Source of the DNA: Clostridia bacterium
Lineage (GTDB): Bacteria; Bacillota; Clostridia; Christensenellales; Borkfalkiaceae
Length of the DNA: 15,624 nt
Reading direction: 5' to 3'
Assembly: GCA_029063275.1 (NCBI GenBank)
Contig: JAIDOO010000369.1
Span: 1 to 15,624 of the forward strand
Below are positions 1-7,565 of the stretch, one piece after another. Each line of letters starts with the position of its first letter. Within the stretch, counting starts at the first letter, position 1. Both the position numbers and the translations under genes were made by a program. Under the pieces are notes generated by a model. It did not search any database and was not told the origin of the DNA. It saw only the letters and a list, made by a program, of their open reading frames with translations.

Positions 1-1376
1 TTACGAATTATTTTAAAGCAAAAAGTGTTTACGGTAGCAATGAGCAACAATGGACTGCAAACGGCTGGAAGAAAAATCCGCTTTATTCGGCGGATAATAC
101 CGACAGCTTTGAGGTTAAAATAGGCGGTATGCGCGGTCATGGCATTGAAACCTCTTACGGTGACAATACAATGGAAGATTATACCGATAATCTTGTTTTT
201 CCCAGCGGTACGGCAGATCCCGTGTTCCTTTCAGATTGGGAATGGATGTTCCAGACATTTGAAGAAAAAGTTTGGAACAACCAAAACTATACTGACAGAA
301 ACGGCAACACGCTCAACAAAGATAATTCGTATATGATGAGCGTTTACTATTACGGAACTTCAACGCGAGGAGATTTTTCAAGTGCGTTCGGTGGTGGCGG
401 TCCCGGCATTTACTATGATGCAAATACAGGGAAACTAAGAAACGGTATAGGTGAAGAGAGAACAAGATTATATCTTGAATATATGCAGGGTTTCTGGAGA
501 AACGGTTGGCTTGATAAGTCTTTCACTACCCGCAATCAAGATACTTTCTACAAAATCGACGAAGCAAGTATGATTGAGGGCAGAACTCCCGTTTATATTG
601 GTCATAAAATGTCGCAGCTCGGAAACGTAATGGACAGCGACAGTCAACCTTTAACCAAGGGAATAATGGTCGTAGGCGCACCGCTTCCTATTAACGATGT
701 TTCCGGTGGTAGCGAGTACAGATTCGTAGAGCCCGATATGCTATATCAGGAAGGCAAAGTATCATCGAAGTGTATGATTACTACTGCGGCGCAAGGCAAA
801 AATATTCAGGCACTTTTGAGCTTTATAGATTATTTGTACTCTGAAGAGGGCGCAGAAATTGCAAGCCTTGGTTTTAACAAAGAACAGTATGAAGAAACCA
901 AAGACCCCTTTTACACAAAATACGGTATGACTGACGGCGCTTATTACAAAGTGGAAGATAAGGGCGACGGTGTAATTTATCATTGGGCGGAAGGTAATCC
1001 CGAAGGTTCTACTTTGAATACGGCATTAAGACTGCACCGCGTGCCTTTCGGCTTACATTATATTGGTACATGCGACCACGGTTATACTAAAATTGAGCAA
1101 CAAACCGTAGATAACTGGAATAGATACCCTAACACGGCCGATGTGTTCAGCGACCTTGTCGCCAAAGTAAATGCAGATTCTACTTATGATAAAGCGTATG
1201 CCGAATATGTAAATGTATTAACTTCAAAACTGGCTGCGCCTATAAAGACGGGAAGCTCTGCAACGTTTAATGCGGCTTGGAAAAATTTGCAAAATACAAT
1301 GGGTAATTACGGCGAAATCGTTTGCGAATATCTGCAAAAAATTCTTGACGAATATAACGACCTTGAAATTGGTTAA
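1..1376 (+). CDS. ABC transporter extracellular solute-binding protein, LipO-like (5' end cut off)
   Basis: The reading frame is open from the left edge (first whole codon at position 3) to a TAA at 1374-1376, giving 457 visible residues. An internal ATG at 129 is not the start, because the frame continues upstream without a stop or a ribosome binding site. The N-terminal signal and lipobox lie outside the window. The visible part looks like the C-terminal two thirds of a large sugar-binding lipoprotein of the LipO/COG1653 type. It is rich in aromatic residues, and the stretch ending in 'FIDYLYSEEGAEI' (about 835-865) matches a pattern common near the C-terminal half of these proteins. The two LplB/YtcP-type permeases downstream fit the same transporter class. 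It should capture an oligosaccharide outside the membrane and hand it to the permeases. The family is fairly sure; the ligand is unknown. Confidence 0.82.
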   Translation, partial: TNYFKAKSVYGSNEQQWTANGWKKNPLYSADNTDSFEVKIGGMRGHGIETSYGDNTMEDYTDNLVFPSGTADPVFLSDWEWMFQTFEEKVWNNQNYTDRNGNTLNKDNSYMMSVYYYGTSTRGDFSSAFGGGGPGIYYDANTGKLRNGIGEERTRLYLEYMQGFWRNGWLDKSFTTRNQDTFYKIDEASMIEGRTPVYIGHKMSQLGNVMDSDSQPLTKGIMVVGAPLPINDVSGGSEYRFVEPDMLYQEGKVSSKCMITTAAQGKNIQALLSFIDYLYSEEGAEIASLGFNKEQYEETKDPFYTKYGMTDGAYYKVEDKGDGVIYHWAEGNPEGSTLNTALRLHRVPFGLHYIGTCDHGYTKIEQQTVDNWNRYPNTADVFSDLVAKVNADSTYDKAYAEYVNVLTSKLAAPIKTGSSATFNAAWKNLQNTMGNYGEIVCEYLQKILDEYNDLEIG

Positions 1377-1387
1377 CTACAACGGAT

Positions 1388-1407
1388 AAGTCGGGTAATA
1401 CCGATTT
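1388..1407 (+). other. Small hairpin between binding-protein and lipoprotein genes
   Basis: Within the 65-base gap, AAGTCGG (1388-1394) can pair with CCGATTT (1401-1407), including one G-T wobble, around a six-base loop. No T-run follows, so it does not look like an intrinsic terminator. It is short and A/T-rich at its base and may be chance. If real, it could protect the 3' end of the binding-protein mRNA. An AGGAGG ribosome binding site for the next gene follows at 1431-1436. Confidence 0.25.
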
Positions 1408-1441
1408 AAATAAAAACAAATTCTTCATCAAGGAGGAAAAT

Positions 1442-3220
1442 ATGAAGAAGAAATTATTTTCTGGCATTTTAGCAGCGCTTATGTGCGTTTGCATGGCTAT
1501 CGGCTTAACTGCGTGTAACAATGATAAGCCCAATAATGGAGGCGGCGAAGATAAAGCTATAACCGAAGGTGTATTCGACGGCACTTATACCGCCGGCGGG
1601 TTCACTATGGACGTATATTTCCGCTTTCATGAAAACGGCGAAATTTTAGACGGCAAACAGACTTTCTATTACCACGCTTATTCGGGCGCTATCGCAGGAA
1701 CTGCGCCGTTGCTTGGCATTTACGAAGTACTTGACGAAGAAATTACGGTAAGAGAAGTAGCCCCTAAGGCTTCACAGCGTAAGCAAAATCAAGATAAGGA
1801 TTTTACAGCATCCAAAACCGTAGTTTTAAAGAATCTTGACGGAGTTGAATATTGCCGTACGGGTTGGGATGCTAAGGAAGGCCTTCTTTTAGGATTTAAG
1901 CAAGGCTCTGACACTAAAGGACTTATTCCCGATGGTTATGCAACCGAATATTGCTATGTTCAGACTACGGAAACAAAAACCGACCATGGCGTTGAAATGA
2001 ATAAGTTCTATGCTAATGTCGGCGATGTTCGCAATGCTTCAATAACTCTTTTCCATAACGGTACATATGCGGACGATAAAGTAACCGGTACTGAAACAAT
2101 AAACGGAACTTATACAGTAAGCAACGGCGTTTATACGCTTACGGCAGGTACGGGAGCAAAGAGCGGTACGCTTACTGTAACCGAAAGCGGCGCAACGTTT
2201 GCGGTTACCGGTGCGGACAGCATTACGATGTCAAAAACGCGCGACAGAGTGCCTGTTGAAGGAAAAGTATTTACGGGTACGGGCGTGCCTACAGGTATGA
2301 CGACAGAAGTTACTATAACCGTAACCCTTTACGACGATAACAGCGTTACATTAACCGGAATGGGAAGCCTTGAAGGAACTTGGGCCGAAGTAGAAGGTGC
2401 AATTTGCATTTCCGTTGCAGGTACGGACGATATTTATCCCGAAGAAAAAACCGATAATGACGGAACTTATTATGAATTTGAAATGAGTGGAATCACTTGC
2501 AGAACAGTATCTGTAAAAGCTGCAGTAACTACACTTTATACTCTTACAGGAACTGCAACAGGTAAAGACCAAACAGGAGCAGATACGCAGGTAGAATATA
2601 CTTTGACACTTGCAAGTGACTATAAGTTTGCTCTTAATTATGCGGGAGCAATGGACGTAGCAAAAGGTGATTGGACAGTGTTGACCACCGGCGCGGATGC
2701 GGGTAAATTCCAGCTTACAGTAAAAGAAACATTTAACAATATGTTTACGATTGATTCAACATGGCTTGTAACCGTAACATATAACAGCGATTATACGGAG
2801 ATTACAGAACTTTCGGTTGAAGTACCCGCAGTATCGGCTATGTTTATAAGTGCGGCAACGTTGACTTATAGTTCTACACCGGCGAAAACTGAATTTTTGG
2901 TATTTACTACTGAAAATGAAGTAACAAGTCCCTTAGCTGCAACAATTTCATATAGAATTACTCTCTATACAGACAACACGTTAAAATTTGAGCGCACGGC
3001 GACAAGTCAATATATTCCTGCGGCTGAACTTGCAGGAACGTGGACAGCCGGTACCGCTAACCTTCCCGCTTCAATGGTAATAGGCGAGGGCGATACGGCA
3101 ATGAATATTACAGTTACTACCGATTGGCAGACTTTCAAACTCAGCTTTACGGTTGAAGATTTGGTAGCGGGCGGTTTCCCTGCGGCAGAATTTGAATATC
3201 AAATTCCTACCGGCGCCTAA
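1442..3220 (+). CDS. Repeat-containing lipoprotein of unknown function
   Basis: ATG at 1442 has a perfect AGGAGG at 1431-1436, five bases upstream. The 592-residue product begins with a lysine-rich start, a hydrophobic helix and the lipobox L22-T-A-C25, so Cys25 should be lipidated and the protein anchored outside the membrane; a short Asn/Gly-rich linker follows. The rest is Thr/Gly/Val-rich and predicted mostly beta. A recurring pattern, an 'xTLY.DN'-like strand followed by a 'G(T/D)(Y/W)T/A' strand and another strand, can be seen near residues 200-234, 290-325, 384-427 and 501-546, with a looser version at 43-95. This suggests four or five diverged beta-barrel-like (lipocalin-like) units. 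I do not recognise a named family. Its place between the binding protein and the permeases suggests a role at the cell surface in the same uptake process, such as glycan binding, but no catalytic motif is visible. Confidence 0.85.
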   Translation: MKKKLFSGILAALMCVCMAIGLTACNNDKPNNGGGEDKAITEGVFDGTYTAGGFTMDVYFRFHENGEILDGKQTFYYHAYSGAIAGTAPLLGIYEVLDEEITVREVAPKASQRKQNQDKDFTASKTVVLKNLDGVEYCRTGWDAKEGLLLGFKQGSDTKGLIPDGYATEYCYVQTTETKTDHGVEMNKFYANVGDVRNASITLFHNGTYADDKVTGTETINGTYTVSNGVYTLTAGTGAKSGTLTVTESGATFAVTGADSITMSKTRDRVPVEGKVFTGTGVPTGMTTEVTITVTLYDDNSVTLTGMGSLEGTWAEVEGAICISVAGTDDIYPEEKTDNDGTYYEFEMSGITCRTVSVKAAVTTLYTLTGTATGKDQTGADTQVEYTLTLASDYKFALNYAGAMDVAKGDWTVLTTGADAGKFQLTVKETFNNMFTIDSTWLVTVTYNSDYTEITELSVEVPAVSAMFISAATLTYSSTPAKTEFLVFTTENEVTSPLAATISYRITLYTDNTLKFERTATSQYIPAAELAGTWTAGTANLPASMVIGEGDTAMNITVTTDWQTFKLSFTVEDLVAGGFPAAEFEYQIPTGA

Positions 3221-3240
3221 ATAATTAGAGATGTATTTGA

Positions 3241-3266
3241 GAAGGGGCGGATTGCTCCGCCCCTTC
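3241..3266 (+). promoter_or_regulatory. Strong GC-rich intergenic hairpin between lipoprotein and permease genes
   Basis: Bases 3241-3251 (GAAGGGGCGGA) are perfectly complementary to 3256-3266 (TCCGCCCCTTC), giving an 11-bp stem with a four-base loop. CAAAAG follows instead of a T-run, so it is not a classic intrinsic terminator. A stable stem after an abundantly needed surface protein and before the membrane permeases often acts as a barrier to 3' exonucleases, giving more binding protein than permease. That role is inferred here. The next gene's AGGAG lies 15 bases after the stem. Confidence 0.65.
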
Positions 3267-3292
3267 CAAAAGTTTATAACAGGAGTTTAGAT

Positions 3293-4258
3293 ATGAGTAA
3301 AGTCATTTCTAAAAAAGAAGCCAAAGAGCGTGGAATAGGAAAAACTACGTGGAAACAGGACTTTAAAGATAACGGCGTTGTTTATCTGTTGTTTTTAGTT
3401 CCGTTCATATTTTTGTTTATCTTCAACTACGTTCCTATGGTTTGGCTTTTAATGGCGTTTGAAGATTTCTCGTTTCAGGACGGTCTTGGGGGCAGCGAGT
3501 GGGTTTGGTTTGATAACTTTGCCCGTCTGTTCTCTAACGAGCAGTTTTGGTTGGCGTTCCGCAACACCGTTTGTATGGCGCTTATTAATCTCGTGTTCGG
3601 TTTCTTCTTTCCGCTCGTGCTTGCACTTCTCATATCGGAAGTGCGAATCAAGTGGTTCAAGCGAACCGTGCAGCCAATTTCGTTTCTGCCTTATTTCATT
3701 TCAACCGTCGTCGTATGTATGATGTTCAGATTTATGCTTGACGAAGGCGGCGCAATTACGCAAATTTTGGGCTGGTTTGGCGTCGATGACCAAAACCTTT
3801 TAACCAACGATAAAGTTCCGGTGTTCTGGCTTATAAACGGTTTCATAGAGGTATGGCAAAAAGCAGGTTATAACTCGATTATGTTCGTAGCCGTGCTTGC
3901 AACCATCGACGGCGACCTTTTGGAAGCGTCATCGATAGACGGCGCTAACCGTTGGACGAGAATGTTTAAAATCAAACTCCCCAACATTATGCCGTTCGTT
4001 TTAACTATGTTAACTCTAAACGTAGGTATGATATTTATGCAAGGCTTTGATAAAATTCTGTTGTTGTACAATAACGATATTTTGAGCGTTGCAGACTGTA
4101 TGCAGACGTTTACTTACAGATATTCGTTTACCGGCTCTAATCCCGATTATGCGCTTTCAACGGCGGCGGGCTTATTCCAGTCGATTATAGCAACTATACT
4201 GATGATTTTTTCGCAGTTCTTACAAGGCAGAATGCATAAAAAGAGCAACAATTTATAA
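3293..4258 (+). CDS. ABC sugar transporter permease, LplB/COG4209-like
   Basis: ATG at 3293 has AGGAG at 3281-3285, seven bases upstream. The 321-residue protein has a basic, hydrophilic N-terminus and about six hydrophobic segments (near residues 29-55, 90-115, 127-148, 177-204, 232-250 and 287-310), as usual for this permease class. The EAA loop that docks on the ATPase is clear: 'EASSIDGANR' starts at residue 211 and ends in 'KLP' at 228-230, with the conserved Gly at 217. It forms a heterodimeric channel with the next gene product and imports the ligand delivered by the binding protein. Its type, with 'YVPM' in the first membrane segment, is that of LplB permeases paired with LipO-like binding proteins, which typically handle oligosaccharides or complex glycans. 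The substrate cannot be read from the sequence. Confidence 0.92.
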   Translation: MSKVISKKEAKERGIGKTTWKQDFKDNGVVYLLFLVPFIFLFIFNYVPMVWLLMAFEDFSFQDGLGGSEWVWFDNFARLFSNEQFWLAFRNTVCMALINLVFGFFFPLVLALLISEVRIKWFKRTVQPISFLPYFISTVVVCMMFRFMLDEGGAITQILGWFGVDDQNLLTNDKVPVFWLINGFIEVWQKAGYNSIMFVAVLATIDGDLLEASSIDGANRWTRMFKIKLPNIMPFVLTMLTLNVGMIFMQGFDKILLLYNNDILSVADCMQTFTYRYSFTGSNPDYALSTAAGLFQSIIATILMIFSQFLQGRMHKKSNNL

Positions 4259-4270
4259 GAGGGGGCGGAT

Positions 4271-5227
4271 ATGGGATTCAATTTCAAAAAACCTTTTAAC
4301 CGCAACAAGATTAAAGAGGGAATGGTTCAGGGCAGAAGCGTAGGCGGAACCGTTGCGGACATAGTAATAATCTTAGTATTATGTATCGTAGCGTTTATTT
4401 GCCTCGTTCCCATGTGGCACGTTTTGATGAGTTCGCTTTATTCCGACCCTGAAAAACTGATAACCGAGGAAGGTATTACATGGTGGTTCGGCTCGTCTGT
4501 AAATTTTGAAGCGTACAAAATTCTTTTTACGGAAACGGGCGGAACATTTGAACAGGGCAATATATTGAGAGGTATGGTAAACACTATCGTTTATATGCTT
4601 GTAAACGTGGTTTACGGACTTGTTATCAATGTGTTTGCCGGTTACTGCTTGTCAAGGAATACTAAGTTAAGAAAGCCTATGACAATGTTCTGTATGCTTT
4701 CACTTGTATTTTCGGCGGGAACTATCCCTACATACATCGTCCTTCGTACGCTTGGTATGACGGGTACGATATGGTCGCTTGTTTTGCCTATGTGTACCAA
4801 CGGTATGTTTATGGTGCTTGCAATGAACGCTTTTTTGGGCGTTCCCGAGGCAACGGTAGAAGCGGCAAGAATAGACGGTGCGGGACACTTAAAAACTATG
4901 TTTATGGTAATGCTTCCGCAGGCTATGGGGCTTATAACCGTAATAATGATAAATACCGCTATACTTCATTGGAACTCGTGGTTTCAGGCATCTATCTATA
5001 TCCCCAACGACAGAGATTTGTGGCCTATGCAGTTGTGGGTAAGAGATATAGTTGCAAACAACGGCGATTATTTTATACAAGATTCGCTCACGGGTCAATT
5101 CCCTTGGAATAAATATCTGTTGCAATTTGCCGTTATTATCGTATCGACAATTCCCATTTTAGTTGCTTTCCCGTTCTTCTATAAGAAGTTGGAAAAGAAC
5201 TCCATAGCGGGCGCAGTAAAAGGATAA
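4271..5227 (+). CDS. ABC sugar transporter permease, YtcP/LplC-like (COG0395)
   Basis: ATG at 4271 is preceded by GAGGGGG at 4259-4265, only 12 bases after the previous stop, so the two permeases are surely co-transcribed. The 318-residue protein has about six membrane segments (near residues 30-54, 103-125, 138-158, 168-188, 219-235 and 283-302). The EAA loop runs from 'EAARIDGAGH' at residue 197 to 'MLP' at 214-216. The conserved 'NTIVYMLVNVVYGL' region and the C-terminal 'FFYKKLEKNS' pattern are typical of the LplC/YtcP side of the heterodimer. It is the partner of the permease just upstream. The family is well supported; the substrate is inferred only from the neighbouring catabolic genes. 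Confidence 0.92.
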   Translation: MGFNFKKPFNRNKIKEGMVQGRSVGGTVADIVIILVLCIVAFICLVPMWHVLMSSLYSDPEKLITEEGITWWFGSSVNFEAYKILFTETGGTFEQGNILRGMVNTIVYMLVNVVYGLVINVFAGYCLSRNTKLRKPMTMFCMLSLVFSAGTIPTYIVLRTLGMTGTIWSLVLPMCTNGMFMVLAMNAFLGVPEATVEAARIDGAGHLKTMFMVMLPQAMGLITVIMINTAILHWNSWFQASIYIPNDRDLWPMQLWVRDIVANNGDYFIQDSLTGQFPWNKYLLQFAVIIVSTIPILVAFPFFYKKLEKNSIAGAVKG

Positions 5228-5237
5228 AGAAAATAGG

Positions 5238-5270
5238 ATTGCCCGCATTCAATTACGGGCAATTTTTATT
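5238..5270 (+). terminator. Intrinsic terminator or attenuator between transport and catabolic genes
   Basis: Eleven bases after the permease stop, ATTGCCCG (5238-5245) pairs perfectly with CGGGCAAT (5256-5263) around a ten-base loop. The run TTTTTATT follows immediately, the normal layout of a rho-independent terminator. The next gene starts only 14 bases later on the same strand and no clear promoter lies between, so this is probably a leaky terminator that lowers expression of the catabolic genes relative to the importer. It also rules out the in-frame TTG at 5239, which lies inside the stem, as a start codon. Confidence 0.65.
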
Positions 5271-5283
5271 ACAGGATAATTAT

Positions 5284-6315
5284 ATGAAAATGACATTTAG
5301 GTGGTACGGCGAAAGCGACAGTATCTCTCTTGAATACATAAAGCAAATACCAAATATGTCGGGCGTAGTAACGGCTGTTTACGATACGCCTGTAGGTGAG
5401 GTTTGGGAGCTTGATAAAATAAAAAAGCTGAAAGCACACTGCGACAAGGCAGGGCTTGAAATGGAAGTTATCGAGTCCGTTCCGGTACACGAGGATATAA
5501 AGCTCGGCAAGCCTACAAGAGACAGACTAATAGCCAACTATGCACAAACTATTCGTAATTTGGGCAAGGTAGGGGTAAAGTGCATTTGCTACAACTTTAT
5601 GCCCGTGTTCGATTGGTTGAGAACTAATCTTAAAACAGTTGCAAAGGACGGAAGTAATTCTCTTTCGTATTGCCACGAAGAGTTGATGCGGTTAGATCCT
5701 AAAAATCTGCATTTGCCAGGTTGGGATGAAAGCTATTCCACGGAAGAATTAAATGCTTTGCTTGCGGAATATGCTGCGGTTACTCACGAAAAACTGTTTG
5801 AAAATCTTGTATATTTCTTAAACGGAATAATGCCTGCCTGCGATGAAACGGGTATAAATATGGCAATTCACCCCGACGACCCGCCTTGGGATATGTTCGG
5901 GCTTCCGAGAATTATCACAGGCGCGGACAGTTATGACAACATGCTGAGAGCTGTGCCTAATAAGCATAACGGTTTTACGTTCTGCACAGGGAGCTTGGGC
6001 GCAGGCAGAGATAACGACCTTATTTCTATGGCGCACAAATATGCAAAACGCATTTATTTCGCACATATCAGGCAGTTAAAGTACGATAATGATACCGATT
6101 TTACCGAAGCGGGGCATCTGACAAGTGCGGGTAATCTTGACATATACGGCATAGTTAAAGCTCTTGTGAAAGCGGGGTTTGACGGTTACGTTCGTCCAGA
6201 CCACGGCAGAAACATCTGGGGTGAGGACGGTAAGCCCGGTTACGGACTTTTCGACAGGGCTTTGGGTGCGGCTTATTTAAACGGTTTATTCGAGGCAATA
6301 GAAAAGGGGAATTGA
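5284..6315 (+). CDS. uxuA: Mannonate dehydratase
   Basis: UxuA removes water from D-mannonate to give 2-keto-3-deoxy-D-gluconate, a cytoplasmic step of hexuronate breakdown. The start is taken as ATG 5284, preceded by AGGA at 5273-5276. The product then begins 'MKMTFRWYG', the usual UxuA N-terminus; a TTG 45 bases upstream lies in the terminator stem and is rejected. The 343-residue length fits the shorter Gram-positive form. Expected metal ligands of this xylose-isomerase-like barrel are all visible: H196 in 'AIHPDDPPW', C234 in 'TFCTGSLG', H261 in 'FAHIRQ' and D306 in 'RPDHGRN'. A UxuB-type reductase two genes downstream supplies the previous step. Identification is very secure. The stop lies two bases before the next start. 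Confidence 0.95.
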   Translation: MKMTFRWYGESDSISLEYIKQIPNMSGVVTAVYDTPVGEVWELDKIKKLKAHCDKAGLEMEVIESVPVHEDIKLGKPTRDRLIANYAQTIRNLGKVGVKCICYNFMPVFDWLRTNLKTVAKDGSNSLSYCHEELMRLDPKNLHLPGWDESYSTEELNALLAEYAAVTHEKLFENLVYFLNGIMPACDETGINMAIHPDDPPWDMFGLPRIITGADSYDNMLRAVPNKHNGFTFCTGSLGAGRDNDLISMAHKYAKRIYFAHIRQLKYDNDTDFTEAGHLTSAGNLDIYGIVKALVKAGFDGYVRPDHGRNIWGEDGKPGYGLFDRALGAAYLNGLFEAIEKGN

Positions 6316-6317
6316 CT

Positions 6318-7565
6318 ATGTCAAAATTTTTAATAGGTGCGGCGACTGCTCCGCATCAGGTTGAAGGAAACAATATTCACAGCGATTATTGGGTGCAAGA
6401 ACATTTGACCTGTTCTCCGTTTATGGAGCCGTCGGGTATAACTTGCGACCATTACAACCGCTATGAAGAAGATATAAAGCTGCTTGCCGAAGCAGGCTTG
6501 AATGCTTACCGTTTCGGTATTGAGTGGGCAAGAATACAGCCCGAAAGAGATAAGTGGGACGAAAGCGAAATAGAGCATTACCGCAAAGTGTTGCTGTGTT
6601 GTAAAAAGTACGGCGTTGAGCCGATAGTTACGCTTCATCACTTTACAAGCCCTAAATGGGTAATATCACTCGGCGGTTGGGAAAGCGAAGAAGTAATCGA
6701 ACACTTTGCAAAATACAGCAAAAAAGTAGTTGAAGAACTTGGCGAATTAATGACCTACGTTTGCACGATAAACGAAGCAAATATGGGCTTACAGCTTGCC
6801 GCCATAGCAAAGGACATAATGAAAATGATTATGTCGGGCGTACAGGTGGGAATCAACTTCAACGCCAATATGGAAGAGCGTAAAAAATACGCAGAGGCTG
6901 AAAAGCAGGCTTTCGGTTGCGATAAGGCAAACGTGTTCGTTTCAGAGAGAACGGAAAAAGGCGATGAGATAGTAATTCGCGCGCATATGGCGGCAAAGGC
7001 GGCAATAAAATCCGTTCGTCCAGAATTAAAAGTAGGAATTACGCTTTCCTTGCACGATTTTCAGGCTGTTGATGGCGGGGAAGAAAACGTTGCAAAGGAA
7101 TGGGATATGGAATTCGCTCATTACTTGCCTTTTATTCAGGACGACGATTTTCTCGGCGTTCAGAACTATACAAGGAAGATAATTGGTAAGGAAGGCAACA
7201 TAAAACCCTCGAAGGAAGCACGTTTAACGCAGATGGGATACGAAGATTATCCGCAGGGAATAGGAAACGTATTAAGAAAAGTAGCAAAAGATTTTAAAAA
7301 CGAAATATTAGTTACCGAAAACGGCATTGCAACCGAAGACGACGGACGCAGAATTGAGTTTATCAAAGAGGCTGTTGACGGTGTGTTGAAAGCAAAAGCT
7401 GCCGGTATTCCCGTAAATGGCTATATACATTGGACGCTTATGGATAATTACGAATGGCAAAAAGGGTTCGGACCGAAATTCGGACTTATTGAAATAGACA
7501 GAAAAACAATGGATAGAAAACCGAAGGCAAGTCTTAAATATTTGGGCAGTATCAAGGTGAAATAA
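6318..7565 (+). CDS. GH1 beta-glycosidase (beta-glucosidase-like)
   Basis: A retaining glycoside hydrolase of family GH1, with a single TIM barrel and no signal peptide, so it acts on imported glycosides in the cytoplasm. ATG 6318 is chosen because GGGG at 6306-6309 lies eight bases upstream; an in-frame TTG at 6312 overlaps the uxuA stop. Of 415 residues, the key ones are present: Gln14 and Glu16 in 'APHQVEG', 'TLHHFTSPKW' at 105-114, acid/base E153 in 'TINEAN', nucleophile E334 in 'VTENG', and 'NYEW' at 377-380, whose Glu binds the sugar in subsite -1. Residues following 'NYEW' ('GFGPKFGL') do not resemble the phosphate-binding pattern of 6-phospho-glycosidases, so a non-phosphorylated substrate is expected, consistent with ABC uptake. 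It is somewhat shorter than the usual 440-480 residues. The sugar specificity (glucose, galactose or other) cannot be decided. Confidence 0.92.
   Translation: MSKFLIGAATAPHQVEGNNIHSDYWVQEHLTCSPFMEPSGITCDHYNRYEEDIKLLAEAGLNAYRFGIEWARIQPERDKWDESEIEHYRKVLLCCKKYGVEPIVTLHHFTSPKWVISLGGWESEEVIEHFAKYSKKVVEELGELMTYVCTINEANMGLQLAAIAKDIMKMIMSGVQVGINFNANMEERKKYAEAEKQAFGCDKANVFVSERTEKGDEIVIRAHMAAKAAIKSVRPELKVGITLSLHDFQAVDGGEENVAKEWDMEFAHYLPFIQDDDFLGVQNYTRKIIGKEGNIKPSKEARLTQMGYEDYPQGIGNVLRKVAKDFKNEILVTENGIATEDDGRRIEFIKEAVDGVLKAKAAGIPVNGYIHWTLMDNYEWQKGFGPKFGLIEIDRKTMDRKPKASLKYLGSIKVK

Noticed and set aside
129..131. ATG at 129 as the true start of the first gene
   Set aside because: The same frame is open and coding-like all the way to the left edge, and no ribosome binding site precedes this ATG.
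762..1584. Minus-strand open frames opposite the binding-protein gene and the start of the lipoprotein gene
   Set aside because: They are shadows of well-supported plus-strand genes, have no recognisable domains, and break the one-direction layout. The same holds for the other minus-strand frames along the window.
4601..4615. Palindrome GTAAAC-GTG-GTTTAC as a possible catabolite-control or regulator site
   Set aside because: It lies deep inside the second permease gene, encodes ordinary residues, and its spacing does not match the usual cre consensus. Best explained as chance.
5239..5283. TTG codon at 5239 as an upstream start for uxuA
   Set aside because: It lies inside the stem of the terminator hairpin, has no ribosome binding site, and adds residues not found at the UxuA N-terminus. 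ATG 5284 gives the usual start.
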